Shown here in pieces: positions 52,479 through 60,959 of a stretch of 64,000 nucleotides of DNA. Origin of the DNA: Bacillus methanolicus MGA3 (GTDB lineage Bacteria; Bacillota; Bacilli; Bacillales; Cytobacillaceae). The stretch lies in contig NZ_CP007739.1 in NCBI RefSeq assembly GCF_000724485.1, positions 1,534,843-1,598,842 on the forward strand, given 5' to 3'. Both the position numbers and the translations under genes were made by a program. The notes under the pieces were generated by a model, which saw only the letters and a list, made by a program, of their open reading frames with translations, did no database searches and was not told the DNA's origin. Position 1 is the stretch's first letter, and every line of letters starts with the position of its first letter.

Positions 52479-53205
52479 TTATATAATGTACTTTTCATTT
52501 TCTTTCTCTTTTATAAATTCATCGAGCTTTCTTATGAGCCCTCCATTTCCAAATCTAATAAATTTTTGGTTATCCGTTTTCAGTCCTGTATTTTTGACAA
52601 ATTCTAAAAATGCTAAAAGATAGATTCGACGGTGAAGAATATTGACTATTCCGTAATCATAAAACCAGTTATCAATCGTATTATAAACACCTTTATTTAG
52701 CCCAAATTGTTGGTGGCACCATTGAAAAAACCGCAAATCAGGCAGATTAAGATATTTGCTCATTTCTAAAGAATTCTTTTTTACTGTTTTTATAGAATGC
52801 CCCCATGCTGTTGAATTTTTGTCTTGCATACCGAATGTCCTCCTTAATTTGATTTATTAAAAAATCGATCGATGGAAATTTTCGTTCATCTCTTACTTTA
52901 AAGAGAAGCTGACATTCTATTAACTCTCCATAAATGTCATTCTGAAAATCTAGAAGATGAACTTCAATTGTTTTTTCTAAGTTCGACTCAAATGTTGGTT
53001 TAACACCAATATTCATAATGCCTTGATATTGCTTTCCATTTAGAGACACTAAAACTCCATACACTCCGTTCTCTAACAACCCGGCATCAGCACAAACATT
53101 TGCTGTAGGAAAACCTAGCTGTCGCCCCTTCTTCATTCCATGAACCACTTTTCCGCAAATTAATATCTGTTCCTCAACATCCTGAATAATTTTTGCTTGC
53201 TGCAT
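52479..53205 (-). pseudogene. ribR: RibR-type riboflavin kinase with regulatory C-terminal domain, frameshifted
   Basis: ATG 53205 opens a flavokinase domain: GKVVHGMKKGRQLGFPTAN (ATP/riboflavin site PTAN), GVYGVLVSLNGKQYQGIMNI and IEVHLLDFQNDIYGE. At the A6 run (52777-52782) the frame is shifted by one base. In the next frame LNLPDLRFFQWCHQQFG, NKGVYNTIDNWFYDYG and IRFGNGGLIRKLDEFI follow, matching the C-terminal half of B. subtilis RibR as I remember it. There RibR belongs to a sulfur operon and counteracts the FMN riboswitch. Removing one A restores a single frame of about 240 aa. The kinase alone may still be made. Confidence 0.85.
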
Positions 53206-53234
53206 ACCCCTCAACCTTTCTATAATGAAAAGAT

Positions 53235-53298
53235 AAAAAGGCTCTCATTTCAAGATAAAATCCACCCTGAATTGAGAGCCTCTAGTGATCTAGTCGGC
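53235..53298 (-). promoter_or_regulatory. sulfur leader RNA L5 (ribR)
   Basis: GCCGA, stem CTAG, loop ATCA, stem CTAG, A, GGCTCTCA; terminator stem closes with TGAGAGCC then TTTTTATC. It ends about 30 bases before the ribR start. Confidence 0.7.
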
Positions 53299-53331
53299 AT
53301 GTTTAGATTTTTCAAATAAATCTTTAGTGAT

Positions 53332-53370
53332 ATATTAAATTGAATTAATCCTATATGTCAAGTCGGAATT
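53332..53370 (-). promoter_or_regulatory. ribR promoter with shared operator
   Basis: -35 TTGACA (53356-53361), -10 TTAATA/TAATAT (53332-53338), spacer 17-18. AATTCCGACTTGACA and GGATTAATT give the same half-site arrangement as in the sbp, ssuA and sfnG promoters. Confidence 0.65.
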
Positions 53371-53625
53371 AAAAATTTATTTGCATATAAATCATGTAAT
53401 AAATATTTACTCAAGGAGATGATAGTTTATCAAACTGAAAAATCATTGCTTTTACGACAAGATATAAGATAGTCTTAATAATAACTCTTATTATTTTTCA
53501 CAAAAAATGGTAGTAAAATATTGTTAAAACAAATGGAAGCTTTTTATCGGATTCACAGATGAAGGAATATCTCTTAGATTATGATTTTTTTATTATCAGT
53601 AAGAAAAAGATTCACATTTTTACCA

Positions 53626-53661
53626 AATACCTACTTGACATATATGTTTTATTGGTATTAT
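53626..53661 (+). promoter_or_regulatory. sfnG promoter with shared operator
   Basis: -35 TTGACA (53635-53640) and -10 TATTAT (53656-53661, spacer 15) or TTATTA (spacer 17). AATACC (53626-53631) and GGTATT (53654-53659) form the inverted repeat. Divergent from the ribR unit, with about 265 bases between the two -35 boxes. Confidence 0.65.
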
Positions 53662-53701
53662 TATTTCAAACAGTATCAGTTAATTTATAAAATCTGAATA
53701 C

Positions 53702-53768
53702 GCCAACCGGTCCACCGGAGGCTCATGTCAGTCCCTTATGTTTAAGAGGACTGATATGAGCCTTTTTT
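53702..53768 (+). promoter_or_regulatory. sulfur leader RNA L6 (sfnG)
   Basis: GCCAA, stem CCGG, loop TCCA, stem CCGG, A, GGCTCATGTCAGTCC; the terminator stem closes with GGACTGATATGAGCC and TTTTTT. Longest and most stable of the six terminators. The sfnG ribosome site is 60 bases further on. Confidence 0.75.
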
Positions 53769-53842
53769 AATAAGGAAAGGAGGAGAAGAAAGTTTTTAGG
53801 ATCGGTTATTTACATTTTTAATCAAAAAGGAGGAGTAATGAA

Positions 53843-54922
53843 ATGAGTTTACAATTTGCCTACTGGGCTCCAAACGTAAGCGGCGGACTTGTTATTTCCA
53901 ACCTTCCACAAAAAACGGATTGGTCGTTTGAAGCGAATAAACGCTATGCACAAATTGCTGAGCGCTCTGGTTTTGATTATGTTTTGTTACAAACGAGATT
54001 TTTTGCCAGCTATGGTGCAGAGAAACAACTAGAAGCTGCTACACTTGCATCAGCATTGGCAGCTGTAACAGAGAAGATTAACATTATAACAGCCGTTCTT
54101 CCTGGTCTATGGCACCCAGGCGTGATGGCAAAAATTATCTCCACCATTGACCACATCAGCAACGGGCGAGCTTCAGTGAATATTGTAAGCGGGTGGTTTA
54201 AAGGTGAGTTTATTGGATATGGTGAACCATGGTTGGATCATGATGAACGATATCGGCGTTCTGAAGAATTTATCCAGGTTCTGCGCGAAATGTGGACAAA
54301 AGAAACCACTACTTTTAAAGGTGATTTTTATCGTCTAAATGAAGCACCATTAAAACCGAAACCTATTAACATCCCAAAAATCTTCCAAGGCGGGAATTCG
54401 AAAGCAGCTAGAGAGATGGCTGGACGAGTTTCCGATGTTTACTTCATGAATGGAAACTCTCTGGAAAAATTAAAGCAGCAAATTGATCACGTGAAATCAT
54501 TGGCTAAATCAAATGGAAGAGATATCCAATTCGGTGTTAATGGCTTCGTTATTGTCCGTGATACAGAAGAAGAAGCAAAGCAAGTTTTAAAAGATATTAT
54601 TCTACATGCAGACAAAGAAGCTGTAGAAGGATTTAAAAGCCAAGTAAAGTTCGCTGGGCAATCCTCCCCTGAAGGTGAAGGAATGTGGGAAAATTCATCA
54701 TTTGAAGACCTTGTTCAATACAACGATGGATTCCGCACAGGATTAATAGGAACGGCCGAGCAAGTTGCCGACCGCATTATCGAACTGAAAAAAATCGGTG
54801 TCGATATTGTCCTGACAGGCTTCCTGCATTATGAAGAAGATTTGCAGCAATTTGGTGAAAAAGTGATTCCGCTCGTTAGAGAAAAGGAAGAACAGCTAAA
54901 AGAAAAAGCAGGTGCAGTTTAA
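53843..54922 (+). CDS. sfnG: FMNH2-dependent dimethylsulfone-type monooxygenase (SfnG-like)
   Basis: 359 aa, luciferase-like fold. FAYWAPNVSGGLVISNLPQK at the start, RASVNIVSGWFKGEFIGYGE and IFQGGNSKAAREMAGRV are typical of SfnG. SfnG converts dimethylsulfone to methanesulfinate with FMNH2 and O2, feeding sulfite supply. ATG 53843 with SD AAGGAGG. The leader RNA and promoter upstream put it under sulfur control. Other luciferase-like alkanesulfonate monooxygenases are the alternative. Confidence 0.82.
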   Translation: MSLQFAYWAPNVSGGLVISNLPQKTDWSFEANKRYAQIAERSGFDYVLLQTRFFASYGAEKQLEAATLASALAAVTEKINIITAVLPGLWHPGVMAKIISTIDHISNGRASVNIVSGWFKGEFIGYGEPWLDHDERYRRSEEFIQVLREMWTKETTTFKGDFYRLNEAPLKPKPINIPKIFQGGNSKAAREMAGRVSDVYFMNGNSLEKLKQQIDHVKSLAKSNGRDIQFGVNGFVIVRDTEEEAKQVLKDIILHADKEAVEGFKSQVKFAGQSSPEGEGMWENSSFEDLVQYNDGFRTGLIGTAEQVADRIIELKKIGVDIVLTGFLHYEEDLQQFGEKVIPLVREKEEQLKEKAGAV

Positions 54923-55020
54923 GGACTGCATCCTGCTCATAAAAAATTGTGTCAATATTTTCATTATAAAAATTAGCTTATGAAATGTAAAGAGAAGTCC
55001 CGGAGGAGGTACAATCAATT

Positions 55021-56241
55021 ATGTCTTTAGCTGTTGAAACACGGCCAGCATTTCATAAAACTACTCGTGAATATTACGAGGGAATTCGGAAAGAGATACG
55101 CAGCATTGTAGATACTGTAATACGTCCCAATGCTGAAATTACAGACAGGGAAGGAAAATTTCCCAGAGAAAATTTAGAAGCTCTTATCAAAAAAGGATGG
55201 GGAAATATTCTCGTTCCCAAGAAATATAACGGTTTGGAACTTGATCATGTAGCGTTTGCTATAGCGGCTGAAGAAATCGGGAAAGCATGCGCCTCCACTG
55301 CCCTTGTTTATGTTATGCATGTAGGAGCTGTACAAACCATTACCCTATATGGAAATGATGATCAGAAGGAACGCTGGTTGAAGCCTATTGAGCGGGGATT
55401 GATCGGCACATATTCAACAAGTGAAAAAGCTACTGGCGGACACTGGTGGTATAATTTCAGCCAGGCACAGCGTGATGGTGAGGATTATATTATAAATGCC
55501 GATAAATCTTTTACTACAAGTGCCGGTCAAGCTGATTTTTATGTGGTCCAAACAAGAAGCCCTGAAGCAAAGGATGCAACAGATATCAGTTTCTTTATTG
55601 TAGATGGAAAGCTGCCTGGAATAAAAGCAAGCCCGTGGGAAGCGCTCGGTGTACGAGGCAATCATAGCGGTCCCATCTCATATCAGAATGTATTAGTTCC
55701 TAAACGTGATATTTTAGGAGGAGAAAACCGGGGGAAGGAAATCCTTCTGAATGGCGTATCCCCTATTTACCTGATAGGTCTAGGATCGGTGTGGTTAGGT
55801 GTAGCAGAACATGCTCTCCAATTAGCGACAGAACATGTGACAAATACGATTCATCGGGACTTTGATAACCGTTTAAGTGATTACCAAGTAATCCGCCAGC
55901 AAATTGCAGAAGCCAAAATATTAATCGAAAGTGCAAAACCATGGCAATTCGACCTTGCTGAACAATTAGATATATTGCAATCAGAAGGAAAGGATCAGGG
56001 AGTACTAACCCTTCCTCTTACAGAATTCAAAGTTCATACTTCCGAGGTTGCGAATAAAGCAACAAAAATTGCCATGGATGTAAGCGGTGGATATGGTTAT
56101 AAAAAAGGACCTATTGAACGTCTTTTCCGTGACGCTCGCGCCGGAATTGCGATGGGGCCATCAAATAACATTGCAAGAGAATGGATCGGTAAAGACCTCG
56201 TCGGACTCCCGCTTGAACTTTGGATAAAAGGCGGAGAATAA
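55021..56241 (+). CDS. acyl-CoA-dehydrogenase-family flavoprotein (SfnB/DszC-like context)
   Basis: 406 aa. Acyl-CoA dehydrogenase fold: N-terminal helical domain, middle beta domain with YSTSEKATGGHWW and ITKS-like INADKSFTTSAGQADFYVV, C-terminal domain with FRDARAGIAMGPSNNIAREW. The usual catalytic Glu of dehydrogenases is not obvious, so an oxygenase of the DszC/SfnB kind is possible. SD GGAGGAGG 10 bases before ATG 55021; 98 bases after sfnG on the same transcript. It is likely to act on an organosulfur compound or supply a partner reaction. Substrate unknown. Confidence 0.7.
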   Translation: MSLAVETRPAFHKTTREYYEGIRKEIRSIVDTVIRPNAEITDREGKFPRENLEALIKKGWGNILVPKKYNGLELDHVAFAIAAEEIGKACASTALVYVMHVGAVQTITLYGNDDQKERWLKPIERGLIGTYSTSEKATGGHWWYNFSQAQRDGEDYIINADKSFTTSAGQADFYVVQTRSPEAKDATDISFFIVDGKLPGIKASPWEALGVRGNHSGPISYQNVLVPKRDILGGENRGKEILLNGVSPIYLIGLGSVWLGVAEHALQLATEHVTNTIHRDFDNRLSDYQVIRQQIAEAKILIESAKPWQFDLAEQLDILQSEGKDQGVLTLPLTEFKVHTSEVANKATKIAMDVSGGYGYKKGPIERLFRDARAGIAMGPSNNIAREWIGKDLVGLPLELWIKGGE

Positions 56242-56287
56242 AAGATACTGCCTAAAATCTAACGAATTTCAAACAAACGTATTAACA

Positions 56288-56319
56288 ACCATTGCCTGTT
56301 CAATTAGGCAATGGTTTTT
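56288..56319 (+). terminator. terminator of the sfnG operon
   Basis: ACCATTGCCT (56288-56297) pairs with AGGCAATGGT (56306-56315), then TTTTC; a clean 10-bp stem. Confidence 0.88.
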
Positions 56320-56401
56320 CTATTTCCACCTTATACAAAATATATTGTCCTGCCTGCTGCTTACTTTCACTTTCTTATAAGAATAGTATGACACTTGACT
56401 A

Positions 56402-56644
56402 TTACCCAATTTGTTCATTTTCTGTATTCAATAATGATCTTTTATTTTTCATTTGAGTCAGATCGTTCCTTTTTAATAAATAGTGTAAATGTTGAATCGG
56501 CATTGAACCATGACCTTTGCCGTCCTCAAGAGTGAATTGTACAGTGATTCCATTCTGACGGATGACAGTGAGCGTTTCTGCGGAATTAAAAAAGCTTTTA
56601 ATACCTTTAGAAATTTGATATTTAGTACCTTCTTCAATTGACAT
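56402..56644 (-). CDS. small hypothetical protein (80 aa)
   Basis: ATG 56644 behind AAGGAG (minus strand). It reads MSIEEGTKYQISKGIKSFFN, TVIRQNGITVQFTLEDGKG, MPIQHLHYLLKRNDL. Probably a small beta-barrel followed by a helix. No family recognised. Convergent with the sfnG operon and divergent from sspH. Confidence 0.5.
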   Translation of the reverse strand: MSIEEGTKYQISKGIKSFFNSAETLTVIRQNGITVQFTLEDGKGHGSMPIQHLHYLLKRNDLTQMKNKRSLLNTENEQIG

Positions 56645-56873
56645 TTGGAAGACTCCTTATTTGATATTTTCCATGGTAGTATTCCATAAAAGCATATAAA
56701 TATACATAATATTGTTATGAAGTTGTTCTTTGTTCTTATCAAACACAAATTGGTACAGATATTATGGTTTTTTCAGGCACTGATTCACTTAAATTGGAAT
56801 TGTTCATACAAAGAATATTTAACTAATGTCGAGCAAATATTATAACTGTTAAGAATCAAAGGAGGCTATTATT

Positions 56874-57053
56874 ATGAACACACAACGAGCACAAGAAATT
56901 GCTTCTTCACCGGTTATGGCTAATGTAACTTATAATGGGGTGCCGATCTACATTCAACATGTTGATGAAAAAAATGAGACAGCTACAATCTATCCTCTTG
57001 ATAAACCTGAGAATATACAAAAAGTTTCTTTATCAAGTTTAAAAGAACATTAA
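56874..57053 (+). CDS. sspH: H-type small acid-soluble spore protein
   Basis: 59 aa: MNTQRAQEIASSPVMANVTY, NGVPIYIQHVDEKNETATIY, ending KVSLSSLKEH. This follows the B. subtilis SspH sequence as I recall it almost residue by residue. Minor SASPs of the H type are made in the forespore. SD AAAGGAGG ten bases before ATG 56874. Monocistronic, with a terminator at 57172-57220. Good evidence for a spore-former. Confidence 0.92.
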   Translation: MNTQRAQEIASSPVMANVTYNGVPIYIQHVDEKNETATIYPLDKPENIQKVSLSSLKEH

Positions 57054-57171
57054 TTTGTCCCTAAGAAACACCATTCTAAGAGCAAATAGTACGAAAAACA
57101 GTAATATATTCATCAAAAAAGAGCGCCATTTTTAATTTATCAAGACCTAAAGTCTAAAAAACCTTAAAAAT

Positions 57172-57220
57172 AAAGGTAAGCACATATTAGTCATGAATAA
57201 TATGTTAGCTTACCTTTTTT
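57172..57220 (+). terminator. terminator after sspH
   Basis: AAAGGTAAGC and ACATATTA pair with TAATATGT and GCTTACCTTT around a short loop (small TA bulge), then TTTTTT. Confidence 0.8.
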
Positions 57221-57284
57221 ATTAGGTATTAGAAAAGAGGTCAAATGTATGTATGACAAAAGAAGGATTAATTAAAGGGTATCT

Positions 57285-57542
57285 ATTTTCTAATAGCCAT
57301 AACCGCCAAAGCAAGAAACACAAAAAGGATAGCAAATATAACTAGCGGTGACACAGAAACCAACTCTTTTCCTTTGAAAATTTTGTAATGAAAATAAGTG
57401 TAAGGATGGCATATAAAGAGAAAATGAAGGAAATGTAAAGAGGTTGTAAAGGGGCAAAAATGGTATAAAAGTCCTTGATAGAAAAAAACGGATAAAAAAT
57501 AAAAATAAAAAGGACGGCACCCTCTAATTTTTTAGGTTCCAC
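57285..57542 (-). pseudogene. small membrane protein, frameshifted
   Basis: GTG 57542 frame EPKKLEGAVLFIFIFYPFFS..., AILTLIFITKFSKEK loses homologous character at 57350, where a neighbouring frame continues ELVSVSPLVIFAILFVFLAL and ends AVMAIRK. Joining them by a 1-base deletion repair gives a three-helix membrane protein of about 85 aa. It lies just downstream of desR. Family unknown; the frame interpretation is by eye. Confidence 0.35.
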
Positions 57543-57586
57543 CCTTTTCTTTCCATTCCATTCATTAAAAATAATGTTTCTATCTC

Positions 57587-58186
57587 TTATTTAAACCAGC
57601 CTTTTTCTTTCGATTGTTTAATGGCTTCGATCCGGTTTGTTACTTCAAGTTTTTCCAAAATGGTCGAAATATAGTTTCGGACCGTTCCGGTTTTGATGCT
57701 TAGCTCATCAGCGATTTCTTTTGTGTTTTTTCCATCGGCTACGAGTTCTAACACTTCTTTCTCCCGTTCGGTCAGAGGATTTTCTTCACTATAAACATCG
57801 TCCATTAGTTCGGGTGCATAAATTCTTCTGCCTGCCATGACGCTGCGGATTGTGCTTGCAAGTTCCTCACTAGGGCTGTCCTTTAATAAATATCCGCTTA
57901 CACCAGCTTTTAAAGCTCGTTGGAAATAACCGGTACGGGCAAACGTTGTTAAAATTATCACTTTGCATCCGAATCCCTTTAGTTCTTCAGCTACCTCGAG
58001 TCCGCTTTTTTTGGGCATTTCAATATCCATAATACAAACATCTGGCTGAAATTGTTGAACTAGTGAAATGGCCTCTTCTCCGTTGCTGGCCTGTCCCACC
58101 ACTTCCATATCATCTTCCAAATTGAGCAGAGAACCTAAGGCACCCAACATCATACGCTGGTCTTCAGCTATGACTATTCGAATCAT
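57587..58186 (-). CDS. desR: response regulator DesR
   Basis: 199 aa, NarL/FixJ type. Receiver with D9, phospho-acceptor D54 (CIMDIEMPKKSG) and K105; LuxR-type helix-turn-helix near 135-190 (LTEREKEVLELVADGKNTKE). Phosphorylated DesR activates des when membranes become rigid. The start overlaps the desK stop by 4 bases. Order des, desK, desR equals B. subtilis. Confidence 0.88.
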   Translation of the reverse strand: MIRIVIAEDQRMMLGALGSLLNLEDDMEVVGQASNGEEAISLVQQFQPDVCIMDIEMPKKSGLEVAEELKGFGCKVIILTTFARTGYFQRALKAGVSGYLLKDSPSEELASTIRSVMAGRRIYAPELMDDVYSEENPLTEREKEVLELVADGKNTKEIADELSIKTGTVRNYISTILEKLEVTNRIEAIKQSKEKGWFK

Positions 58187-59322
58187 TTAAGTTCCTCCTT
58201 AACCGTCTGCTTGACAACATTGGGGACTTTCATGACTAATGTTGTTCCTTCATTTGAAATGATTTCCATACTTCCGTTTACAAAATCCAATCGTTCTTTC
58301 ATTCCCTGCAATCCGTTTCCTTTCGTAAGGTCCTGGTCCTCCACAATTCCAATTCCGTCGTCTTGTACAGTCACGCATATTTCGTTCCAAGATTGCTCAA
58401 TAGTGATTTGGCAAGTAGAAGCGTTGCTATGCTTTACGACATTTGTTACTGCTTCTTTCAAACACATACTCAGAATATTTTCAAGAAACGGAGACACGTT
58501 TGTTAGTGTGAATTCTTCTTTATCACATACTAAATTGATTTGGGCTGCTTTTAGTATTTGTTTGACACGAATGATTTCCTCTTTTAATCGAACACCGCGC
58601 ATTTGCGAGACCATTTTCCTTACTTCATTCAATGCAGTTCTTGCAGTTTGTTGTACGTCTTTCAATTCATTTCGGGCTTGCTCGGGATCTTTGTAAACTA
58701 ATTTCCTCGCTAAGTCACTTTTTAGACCAATGAGAGAGAGCTTCTGACCTAACGTATCATGAAGATCGCGGGCAATCCGTTGACGCTCCTCTTGTTTTAC
58801 GAGTTCGGCAATTCTTTTGTTGGCGTCTTCAAGCTGTTCTTCGAGCTGCCCCTGCTTTTTTCGATTATAAATGTTAAATGGAAGAAGGATCACACTAATG
58901 CAAATAATAATGATAAAAGGCAGCTGTTTTAAGAATAACTTTTCCTGAAAGACCAAGTTATAATTGATCGCGAATGTCGTTGCAGCTAAGTGAATAATGT
59001 ATAACGTGAAGAAAGCGATTCGGTTTTTTATATGACCGTTATAGTAGGCAATATAAAAAGCAAAATAGATAAATTGGAAAAGGATTGTCATGGTCAAGGA
59101 TATAGCGATCAGGATGCAAGTCCACAAATAGACGGGCCACCCTTTTGAAATAAAAGCAAATCGAAATGCAATGAAAAATAAGATTGTCAGACTAATCCCC
59201 ACAATAATTTCCCTAGTGGAGGAAGATTGAAAAATAAAATAGAACGGCAAAATGCTAAAAACGCTCCATATATAAGGAGAAATTCCCGAGAATTTTCGGA
59301 ATATCGTAAATCTTTTTTGCAT
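58183..59322 (-). CDS. desK: membrane thermosensor histidine kinase DesK
   Basis: 379 aa from ATG 59322 (SD AGAGGA). Four or five membrane helices up to about residue 150, a cytosolic coiled coil, HisKA_3 with RQRIARDLHDTLGQKLSLIG (phospho-His in DLHDTLGQ), and HATPase with NVVKHSNAS, DDGIGI and GNGLQGMKERL. DesK senses membrane thickness on cooling and phosphorylates DesR. The gene pair is next to des, as in B. subtilis. Confidence 0.9.
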   Translation of the reverse strand: MQKRFTIFRKFSGISPYIWSVFSILPFYFIFQSSSTREIIVGISLTILFFIAFRFAFISKGWPVYLWTCILIAISLTMTILFQFIYFAFYIAYYNGHIKNRIAFFTLYIIHLAATTFAINYNLVFQEKLFLKQLPFIIIICISVILLPFNIYNRKKQGQLEEQLEDANKRIAELVKQEERQRIARDLHDTLGQKLSLIGLKSDLARKLVYKDPEQARNELKDVQQTARTALNEVRKMVSQMRGVRLKEEIIRVKQILKAAQINLVCDKEEFTLTNVSPFLENILSMCLKEAVTNVVKHSNASTCQITIEQSWNEICVTVQDDGIGIVEDQDLTKGNGLQGMKERLDFVNGSMEIISNEGTTLVMKVPNVVKQTVKEELK

Positions 59323-59431
59323 GCTCAAATCCTCTTTAATTTTTTAAAACCATGTTTTACAAATTATCTTATCACAGATGCCTCATTGCGTCTTGAAAAC
59401 ATTGTCACTATTTTTTATTTCCAAGTAACAT

Positions 59432-60463
59432 CTACAATTCTGATTTCACTTGAGCTGAGATCTTCCTTTCTTTCTTTGTCGAGATACCTTTATATCCTAC
59501 AAACTTTTTGTTTTGTTCGTCCCATAGGCGAAAACTGAGTGACCGCAAGCTTGTAGATAGAGTTATTGTTGGAACGTTCTGTAAAGGAAGAGTATGATTG
59601 TGCACCTCTTCAAGTTTATAGTTAGGCACCCTTGGGCTTAAATGATGAACGTGGTGGAAACCGATGTTTCCTGTAATCCATTGCAAAGGTTTCGGAAGTT
59701 TATAGTATGAACTCCCTTCAACTGCTGCTTTTACGTACTCCCAGTTTTCATCTTCTTCAAAATAAGAATCCTCGAATGTGTGCTGCACGTAAAAAAGCCA
59801 TACTCCGAGAGAACCTGAAATGAAAAAGATCGGACCTTGTATCAAAAGAAATGACTTCCATCCGAGCGTCCAGCAAAATAGCCAAACCAAAGAAATGATT
59901 GAAATGTTTGTCAAATAGGTATTAACGCGTTCCTTCAATCTTGCACCTTTTCTGTTAAACCTATTTTTAATAAGGAAAACGTAGATCGGACCTAAACCAA
60001 ACATCACGAACGGATTCCGATAAAACCGATAGGCTAATTTGGTTAATAATGGAGCTGACAAATATTCATCAACTGTTAGCACCCAAATATCCCCTGTTCC
60101 GCGCTTATCTAAGTTAGAGCTTGTTGCGTGATGAACTGAATGGTCGTGTTGCCATTGGCTGTACGGAAAAAAGGTTAAAATACCGGTTATTGTTCCAAGA
60201 ATTTTATTTGCAAGCCGGTTTTGAAAAAAAGAATAGTGGCAGCAGTCATGGAAAATAATGAAAATCCGTACTAAAAATCCAGCGGCAATTACGCATAACA
60301 CAAATGTAAGAACATATGAAATGGATAGACTTTGATAAGCTAAGAACCATAAAAGAAAAAACGGCACAACCGTATTGATCAGCTGCCAAATACTATCCCT
60401 TGTATTAGGTTTTTCAAAAGGAGCCATTTGCTTCCTCAAATTTTTTTGCTTTTGATTGTTCAT
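59432..60463 (-). CDS. des: acyl-lipid fatty acid desaturase Des
   Basis: 343 aa from ATG 60463 (SD AGGAAAG). Three histidine boxes: HDCCHYSF, HDHSVHH and HHVHH (in GFHHVHHLSP), with four hydrophobic helices. Introduces cis double bonds into membrane phospholipid acyl chains on temperature downshift, controlled by DesK/DesR. The 27 extra codons to 60544 are not used, since they overlap operator sequences. Confidence 0.92.
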   Translation of the reverse strand: MNNQKQKNLRKQMAPFEKPNTRDSIWQLINTVVPFFLLWFLAYQSLSISYVLTFVLCVIAAGFLVRIFIIFHDCCHYSFFQNRLANKILGTITGILTFFPYSQWQHDHSVHHATSSNLDKRGTGDIWVLTVDEYLSAPLLTKLAYRFYRNPFVMFGLGPIYVFLIKNRFNRKGARLKERVNTYLTNISIISLVWLFCWTLGWKSFLLIQGPIFFISGSLGVWLFYVQHTFEDSYFEEDENWEYVKAAVEGSSYYKLPKPLQWITGNIGFHHVHHLSPRVPNYKLEEVHNHTLPLQNVPTITLSTSLRSLSFRLWDEQNKKFVGYKGISTKKERKISAQVKSEL

Positions 60464-60524
60464 TTTATCTTTCCTTTCTTCATTTGATATTTCTAATGAT
60501 AAACGATCGAAAAGGGTCTTTGTA

Positions 60525-60563
60525 GACATATGTGTCATGTGCAAGATATGATAAATGTCATAT
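60525..60563 (-). promoter_or_regulatory. probable DesR operator at des
   Basis: GACATATGTGTCATGT (60525-60540) and ATATGATAAATGTCATAT (60546-60563) are two imperfect palindromes built on TGACA/TGTCA words, 60-100 bases upstream of the des start. DesR sites in B. subtilis have similar TCATGAC-type words. By eye only. Confidence 0.5.
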
Positions 60564-60671
60564 AGGCAAGAAAAAAGGTGAATTTTTATAAGAAGTAAAT
60601 GCCCGATCGTTCTACAAGTTGTGTATAGTATTTTACAATAATTGGGTATTTATTAAAATTTTGCACAAATA

Positions 60672-60706
60672 AACCTGTGCTAAAATCTTTTGAGCACAGG
60701 TTTTAG
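60672..60706. terminator. hairpin AACCTGTGCT/AGCACAGGTT
   Basis: A perfect 10-bp stem with an 11-base loop between the hsdS tail and des. It could end transcription from the hsdS side; the T tract is short. Confidence 0.5.
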
Positions 60707-60959
60707 TAAAAAAATGGAGTATTTATTTATAATAATTGATTTAGCCTTTTGGGTATAAGCAAAAATTTGTATAAGATTTCGTTTTGCCCCAATAATATCA
60801 TATTTGTCTTACACGGCTTATCTCTGGACTCACAACCAAGCTTTTCTCCGCTTCGAAACATGCTTCCATAAAACTCTCATAATGAGGTTTGCCTCTTAAG
60901 AAATGAAAATTGGATAACAACAAATAACCCACCCTTAACCAAAACCAATTCTCTTTTGT

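Noticed and set aside
51755-53768. S-box (SAM-I) or T-box leaders before the sulfur genes
   Set aside because: The S-box core and the T-box AGGGTGG sequence are absent, and the elements are only about 55-65 nt long.
57290-57520. YjcZ-like sporulation peptide ending FGGYGY
   Set aside because: That end arises in a frame lacking the rest of the family; another frame gives a better membrane segment.
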